From Asaia bogorensis (lineage in GTDB: Bacteria; Pseudomonadota; Alphaproteobacteria; Acetobacterales; Acetobacteraceae): 10,905 bases of DNA. Location: NCBI GenBank assembly GCA_945886995.1, contig CAMCZJ010000095.1, positions 1-10,905 of the forward strand. The letters are read 5' to 3'. Below the pieces are notes generated by a model that saw only the letters and a list, made by a program, of their open reading frames with translations, ran no database searches and had not been told where the DNA came from. The position numbers were made by a program, and so were the translations under genes. Each line of letters starts with the position of its first letter. Positions within the stretch are counted from its first letter, which is position 1. Shown in pieces: positions 7,313 to 10,905 of this stretch.

Positions 7313-7360
7313 ATGCAGGTTAATGAGCTCGCGCATGAAGGTTTGAAGCGCGCCTAGTCA
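7313..7360 (+). other. tig: 5' end of trigger factor reading frame cut off by an in-frame amber codon
   Basis: The canonical trigger factor start is here: the ATG at 7313 gives MQVNELAHEGLKRA, matching the family opening (E. coli MQVSVETTQGLGRRV). Codon 15 (7355-7357) is TAG; then TCA and GTG lead, in the same frame, into the rest of trigger factor with no frameshift. The E. coli residue at this position is V15, and aromatic or hydrophobic residues are usual, so a one-base change from TAT or TAC (Tyr) is the simplest origin. An in-frame ATG at 7298 would add five residues but would meet the same stop. These first residues form the first strand of the ribosome-binding domain. Possible explanations are a nonsense mutation, a sequencing error, readthrough or restart. 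Confidence 0.85.
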
Positions 7361-9163
7361 GTGACGCTTCCGGCGGGCGATATCGCCTCAAGCCGCGAAA
7401 AGCGCCTTTCTGAAATCGCCAAGACGGTTTCGCTGCCGGGCTTCCGCCCAGGCAAGGTGCCGCTTTCCGTTGTCCGCCAGCGCTATGGCACCGCCGTGAT
7501 GGGTGAGGTGCTGGAAGAATCCGTGAGCGATGCCTCCCGCAAGGTAGTGAGCGATCGTGGCCTGAAGCCTGCGCTACAGCCCAAGATCGAGGTGACGAAT
7601 TTCGCCGAAGGCGCTGATCTTGAATTCCGCATGGAATTGGAAGTGCTGCCGGATGTGCCGATGCCGGATTTTGGCGGCATTGAACTGGAACGCCTGCGCG
7701 CCGAGCCTTCCGATGAGGAAGTGCAGAAAATCCTTGAAACACTCGCGACGCGCAATGGTGAATTGACGGATGTGAGCGAAGCCCGGCCCGCCGCCACTGG
7801 TGACGTGATGGTCTGCGATTTCGCTGGATCTGTGGTGCCGGATTTGCTGACCAATGGCCCAGCCCTTGGGGCCGTGCCCGGCATTCCGGGCCAGGCGCCG
7901 CGCGGTTGGGAGATTTCGCTTTCTGGCGGGCTGCAATCCGAAATCGCCGCCATCGGCACGGATGAGGCTTTGCCCTATTTCGATCTTCGCGTGAGCGGCA
8001 CGACCAGTGACGCTGGCTGGGTGCAGGTGTTCCTGGAAGGTGCCAAGGGTATCGCCGCGGCGCCGGGTGCCACGCAAAGCCTGATGGTCAGCACCAAGGT
8101 GAATGCAGGGAGCCTGCCGGAAGGCACGCAGGGCAAGCTTGGCTTCAATTTCTACAGCCAGCGCGCCGATGGCGTTGACTTCCTTGATATGCAGCGTGAA
8201 GGCTTTGACGTGACGGTCGGGCGCAGCACGCTGGCCTTCACCTTCCCGAGCCAGGCGGAAATCGCCGCTAGCCGGCCCTTCATTTATCTACATGGCATGC
8301 CGGCGGGTGCCGCGGTGGAATTCACGCTCCGTATCGGCCCGGCGCGGCTCATTACGGGCACGGAAGAACCCGCGCTGGCGCCCTTCGCTGGGGGGTCCGC
8401 CAGTGACATGCCAGTTGAAGTGGGCGGCCCCGGCTTCATCCCCGGCTTTACGGAGCAGATGGAAGGGCTTTCCGTTGGCGATAGCCGCGATATCCAGGTG
8501 GTCTTCCCGCTGGATTACGGTTCGGCCGAATTGGCGGGTAAGCGGGCGGTCTTTTCCATCACTGGCAAGAAGCTACAACAGCGCGTGCCGCGCGCCATTG
8601 ACGATGAATTGGCGAAGGCGGTTGGCCAAACGGACCTTGCCGCCCTGCAAGCCCAGGTCAAGGAAGGTTTGCAGCGCGAATATGATGGCATGTCGCGCAT
8701 GCGGCTCAAGCGGGCCCTTTTGGACAAGCTTGCGGATCAGGCAAGCTTCCCCGTGCCGGAAGGCATGCTGGAGGGTGAATTCAGCCAGATCTGGCAGCGC
8801 GTTGAAGCGGATTTGAAGGCTGGACGTCTCGATTCCGATGACCAGGGCAAGGATGAGGACACCCTGCGCACGGAATATCGCGGCATTGCCGAACGCCGTA
8901 TTCGCCTTGGCCTGCTGCTGTCCGAAATTGGGCGCAGCAACAATATCCAGGTGACGCCCGATGAACTCAGCCGTGCGTTGCGCCAGGAAGCTGCGCGCTA
9001 CCGTGGCCAGGAACAACAGGTGATTGAGTTCTTCCGTAAAAATCCAGAGGCGATGGAAAACCTGCGCGCGCCCATTTTTGAAGAAAAGGTCGTGGATTTC
9101 ATCCTGGAACTCGCCAAGGTGGCGGAGCGTCAGGTGAAGCCTGAGGAATTGTCTGAAGCCTGA
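7361..9163 (+). CDS. tig: Trigger factor (ribosome-associated chaperone, PPIase) with inserted beta-sandwich-like module
   Basis: This open part encodes 600 residues of trigger factor, the chaperone that docks at the ribosome exit tunnel and helps nascent chains fold. From the GTG at 7361 (residue 1), the ribosome-docking loop GFRPGK is at 27-32, the rest of the N-domain runs to about 110, and the FKBP-type PPIase domain begins with GDVMVCDFAGSV (147-158). A foreign-looking stretch (about 159-341) follows. PPIase sequence then resumes with FAGGSASDMPVEVGG (342-356), IPGFTEQMEGL (360-370) and FPLDYGSAELAGK (382-394). The helical substrate-cradling C-domain runs from about 408 to 600. Counted from the ATG at 7313 and without the insert, the protein is about 433 residues, normal for the family. 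The true N-terminus lies upstream behind a TAG codon; the GTG has only a weak GAAG 12 bases before it, so it may not be an efficient start. The gene stands alone between a tRNA and a terminator. Confidence 0.88.
   Translation: MTLPAGDIASSREKRLSEIAKTVSLPGFRPGKVPLSVVRQRYGTAVMGEVLEESVSDASRKVVSDRGLKPALQPKIEVTNFAEGADLEFRMELEVLPDVPMPDFGGIELERLRAEPSDEEVQKILETLATRNGELTDVSEARPAATGDVMVCDFAGSVVPDLLTNGPALGAVPGIPGQAPRGWEISLSGGLQSEIAAIGTDEALPYFDLRVSGTTSDAGWVQVFLEGAKGIAAAPGATQSLMVSTKVNAGSLPEGTQGKLGFNFYSQRADGVDFLDMQREGFDVTVGRSTLAFTFPSQAEIAASRPFIYLHGMPAGAAVEFTLRIGPARLITGTEEPALAPFAGGSASDMPVEVGGPGFIPGFTEQMEGLSVGDSRDIQVVFPLDYGSAELAGKRAVFSITGKKLQQRVPRAIDDELAKAVGQTDLAALQAQVKEGLQREYDGMSRMRLKRALLDKLADQASFPVPEGMLEGEFSQIWQRVEADLKAGRLDSDDQGKDEDTLRTEYRGIAERRIRLGLLLSEIGRSNNIQVTPDELSRALRQEAARYRGQEQQVIEFFRKNPEAMENLRAPIFEEKVVDFILELAKVAERQVKPEELSEA
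7835..8383 (+). other. Inserted domain (about 183 residues) within the trigger factor PPIase domain; jelly-roll/carbohydrate-binding-like
   Basis: Trigger factors normally run straight from the first PPIase strand (DF-x-G) through a short turn (x-DG-x-x) to F-x-GG. Here that turn is replaced by about 183 residues, numbered from the GTG at 7361. The insert opens with DLLTNGPALGAVPGIPGQ (161-178) and a GW (182-183). It continues with alternating beta-strand-like segments (YFDLRVSG 206-213, WVQVFLEG 220-227, LMVSTKVNAG 241-250, GKLGFNFYS 258-266, STLAFTFP 289-296) and ends in PFIYLHGMPAGAAVEFTLRIG (306-326, split by an AGAA turn). This resembles the beta-sandwich modules found in phage tail or structural proteins and carbohydrate-binding domains; I recognise the pattern from memory only. 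Composition and codon use look like the flanks. It has no intein ends and no transposase. Confidence 0.7.
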
Positions 9164-9187
9164 GCGGGGGTTCCCCAAGGGCGAGAA

Positions 9188-9217
9188 AGGGCAGGGGGCA
9201 ACCTCTGCCCTTTTTTT
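9188..9217 (+). terminator. Strong Rho-independent terminator after tig
   Basis: Ten-base arms at 9188-9197 and 9202-9211 pair with one G-U wobble around a GCAA (GNRA) tetraloop, and six more T residues follow directly (9212-9217). It lies 24 bases after the trigger factor stop and separates tig from the ABC transporter genes. Confidence 0.92.
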
Positions 9218-9342
9218 GTTCAGCCGTGGCCGGCGACTAATTTTCGTCGGGATTCGAAGAGGGTGGCTTGCAGGAAGCCCGAGCCTCGCATAGGTAGGAA
9301 GGTAAGAGACATGGCGGCAATAGCCGCTGCAAAAAGGGGGGC
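9218..9342 (+). promoter_or_regulatory. Leader region of the Liv-type transporter operon
   Basis: Because a strong terminator precedes it, this 125-base gap should hold the promoter of the ABC genes. I see no convincing -35/-10 pair. A small hairpin, GCGGC/GCCGC (9314-9318/9323-9327, four-base loop), sits just before the purine-rich AAAAAGGGGGG (9331-9341) that serves as the ribosome-binding site. Confidence 0.3.
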
Positions 9343-10122
9343 GTGGTTCGGGTGTCTGACACCATCCTTGAAACGGAAGGGCTTACCAAGGAATTTCGGG
9401 GCTTCGTCGCGGTCAGCGACGTGAACCTGAAAGTCCGCCGGGGCACTATCCATGGCTTGATCGGCCCAAACGGCGCCGGCAAGACCACTTGCTTCAATCT
9501 GCTCACGAAGTTTTTGCCCCCCACCAGGGGTGCCATTCGCTATGAAGGGCGCGACATCACCGGCATGAAGGCCGCCGAAGTGGCGCGCCTTGGCCTGGTG
9601 CGGAGCTTTCAGATTTCCGCAGTTTTTCCGCATCTGACGGTTATTGAGAATGTGCGCGTGGCCTTGCAGCGCGCCCGTGGCGGTTCCTTCGATTTCTGGC
9701 GTTCCGATTCGGTCCTCCGTAAATTCGATGCGCGGGCCGAGGAATTGCTGGCCGATGTGGGTCTGACCGAATGGATGCATCTGACGGCAGGTGAATTGCC
9801 CTATGGCCGCAAGCGCGCGCTTGAAATCGCAACCACGCTTGCGCTTGATCCGGTGATGATGCTGCTAGATGAACCAACCGCCGGCATGGCGCATGATGAT
9901 GTGGACCGCGTTGTGGCGCTGGTGAAGCGCGTCTCCGTGGGCCGCACCGTGCTTCTGGTGGAACATAACCTTCGCGTTGTGCAGGGGCTTTGCGATACCA
10001 TTACCGTGCTCGCACGCGGCAGTGTGCTGGCAGAAGGTGATTACGCGACGGTGTCGCGCAACCCGGATGTGGTTGCTGCCTATCTTGGTTCGGAAGCCCC
10101 GACGGAGACCGCCCATGGCTGA
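9343..10122 (+). CDS. ABC transporter ATP-binding protein, LivG-like (branched-chain amino acid/amide importer)
   Basis: This 259-residue nucleotide-binding subunit of a HAAT-type importer works at the inner face of the membrane. Walker A is GPNGAGKTT (42-50), the Q-loop glutamine is Q90 in RSFQ, Walker B is MMLLDEP (172-178) with catalytic E177, and the switch histidine is H208 in VEHN. The signature is LPYGRKRALEIA (152-163) rather than the common LSYGQQR, a variation within the LivG subfamily. The DITG (71-74) and long RSFQISAVFPHLTVIENV stretch (87-104) are LivG-like. The start is uncertain: GTG 9343 or GTG 9352 (VSDTILE). Purines at 9331-9341 are too close to the first and better spaced for the second, so the protein may be three residues shorter. 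It overlaps the next gene by eight bases. The substrate is not known. Confidence 0.9.
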   Translation: MVRVSDTILETEGLTKEFRGFVAVSDVNLKVRRGTIHGLIGPNGAGKTTCFNLLTKFLPPTRGAIRYEGRDITGMKAAEVARLGLVRSFQISAVFPHLTVIENVRVALQRARGGSFDFWRSDSVLRKFDARAEELLADVGLTEWMHLTAGELPYGRKRALEIATTLALDPVMMLLDEPTAGMAHDDVDRVVALVKRVSVGRTVLLVEHNLRVVQGLCDTITVLARGSVLAEGDYATVSRNPDVVAAYLGSEAPTETAHG

Positions 10123-10861
10123 TGTGATGACCTCGCCTGCATCAGGCGCCAAGGCCAGCACCGGCGCTTTGATGGAAATACGCGGGCTTGAGGCCTGGTA
10201 CGGTGAAAGCCATGTTCTTCACGGCGTGGATATTGATATCCGCGAGGGTGAAGTGGTGACTTTGCTGGGGCGTAACGGTGCAGGGAAAACCTCCACCCTG
10301 CGTTCCATCATGGGGCTGGTGCCGCGCCGCACCGGTTCCGTGAAGTATGACCGCCAGGAATTTGTGAATGCGCGCCCAGATGTGATCGCGCGTGCCGGCA
10401 TTGCCTATTGCCCAGAGGAGCGTGGGATTTTCGCCTCGCTCGATGTAACGGAAAACCTGATGCTGCCGCCAACGGTGCGCCCGGGTGGGCTGCCTTTGGA
10501 TGAAATCTACACGCTGTTTCCCAATTTGAAGGAAAGGGCGCGCAGCCAAGGCACCAAGCTTTCCGGCGGTGAGCAGCAGATGCTGGCGATTGCGCGCATC
10601 CTTCGCACGGGCGCGCGGCTTTTGCTGCTGGATGAGCCTTCAGAAGGTTTGGCGCCGGTGATTGTGCAGCAAATTGGCCGCACCATCCGCGAATTGAAGA
10701 AGCGCGGCTTTACGGTGCTGCTGGTGGAGCAGAATTTCCGCTTCGCGCAGACGGTGGCTGATCGGCATTACGTGATGGAACATGGCCGGGTGGTGGATAT
10801 GGTCGCGAATGCGGACCTGAATGCCTCACTTGATCGGTTGCACCAATATCTGGGCGTTTGA
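10115..10861 (+). CDS. ABC transporter ATP-binding protein, LivF-like (branched-chain amino acid/amide importer)
   Basis: This is a 248-residue second ATPase of the same importer, pairing with the LivG-like subunit. Walker A is GRNGAGKTS (52-60), the signature is LSGGEQQ (149-155), and Walker B is LLLLDEP (169-175) with E174. Two features mark the LivF group: YCPEERGIF (98-106) in the Q-loop region and glutamine (Q206 in VEQN) in place of the usual switch histidine. Residues 1-18 are a low-complexity Ala/Ser/Thr leader before the first strand. The ATG at 10115 has GGAG at 10104-10107 with seven-base spacing and overlaps the end of the LivG gene, so translation is coupled. The frame extends further upstream to 9977 but only as a shadow of the LivG gene. 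Permease and binding-protein genes are not in view. Confidence 0.92.
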   Translation: MADVMTSPASGAKASTGALMEIRGLEAWYGESHVLHGVDIDIREGEVVTLLGRNGAGKTSTLRSIMGLVPRRTGSVKYDRQEFVNARPDVIARAGIAYCPEERGIFASLDVTENLMLPPTVRPGGLPLDEIYTLFPNLKERARSQGTKLSGGEQQMLAIARILRTGARLLLLDEPSEGLAPVIVQQIGRTIRELKKRGFTVLLVEQNFRFAQTVADRHYVMEHGRVVDMVANADLNASLDRLHQYLGV

Positions 10862-10905
10862 ACCGGGGTTGGCTTTTGGGTGGCGGTACAGATTTAAACA
10901 AAGGA
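10862..10905 (+). promoter_or_regulatory. Gap after livF-like gene ending in a ribosome-binding-site-like sequence
   Basis: There is no terminator hairpin in these 44 bases, and the last ten bases, AAACAAAGGA, look like a Shine-Dalgarno sequence. A further gene, most likely a periplasmic substrate-binding protein or a permease of the same importer, may start just past the window edge. This is inference from operon habits. Confidence 0.3.

Noticed and set aside
7835..8383. Trigger factor insert as an intein or insertion sequence.
   Set aside because: It lacks a Cys/Ser start, a C-terminal His-Asn and splicing motifs, has no transposase or terminal inverted repeats, and keeps the frame. A domain insertion fits better.
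9977..10114. A 46-residue N-terminal extension of the LivF-like protein from an earlier start at 9977.
   Set aside because: It lies entirely inside the LivG gene in another frame, is rich in Arg/Cys without family similarity, and the ATG at 10115 has a well-spaced GGAG.

Overview
This is a GC-rich chromosomal window, densely coded on both strands. The protein families suggest an alphaproteobacterium, probably Acetobacteraceae/Rhodospirillales (Roseomonas-like): a fused NAD(P)H-hydrate repair enzyme, a malonyl-CoA decarboxylase, a tRNA-Leu just upstream of tig, and a Liv-type transporter. That placement is inferred from remembered family patterns, not from a search. No CRISPR array, insertion sequence, integrase, rRNA or plasmid replication module is visible, and no gene-free stretch reaches 300 bases.

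Layout. Positions 98-1634 on the minus strand hold a compact three-gene operon, read from right to left: an orphan ParA-type ATPase, a four-helix CopD-like membrane protein, and a GNAT acetyltransferase. The joints are 2-nt or ATGA contacts. A perfect 11-bp hairpin lies beyond the operon at 44-72. Everything from 1730 onward is on the plus strand: bifunctional NAD(P)H-hydrate epimerase/dehydratase (1730-3160), malonyl-CoA decarboxylase (3251-4642), an AceE-like thiamine-diphosphate enzyme (4707-7091), tRNA-Leu(UAG) (7176-7260), trigger factor (ATG 7313, longest open part 7361-9163), a strong Rho-independent terminator (9188-9217), and two overlapping branched-chain amino-acid-type ABC ATPases, LivG-like and LivF-like (9343-10861). 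The window ends on a purine-rich, ribosome-binding-site-like stretch, so the transporter operon probably continues.

How the genes relate. The NAD(P)HX repair enzyme, malonyl-CoA decarboxylase and AceE-like enzyme are all metabolic, but only the last two suggest a shared theme (acyl-CoA or 2-oxoacid chemistry), and that is inference. LivG and LivF are the two cytoplasmic ATPases of one importer.

The standout is the trigger factor gene. First, about 183 residues with the look of a beta-sandwich (jelly-roll or carbohydrate-binding-like) module sit in frame inside its FKBP-type PPIase domain. Without them the protein has a normal trigger factor length. Second, codon 15 of the canonical frame is an amber stop (TAG, 7355-7357), although the frame is otherwise open to the natural end. 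Either this is a remodelled chaperone translated from a downstream restart or by readthrough, or it is a very young pseudogene, or a sequencing error combined with a real domain insertion.
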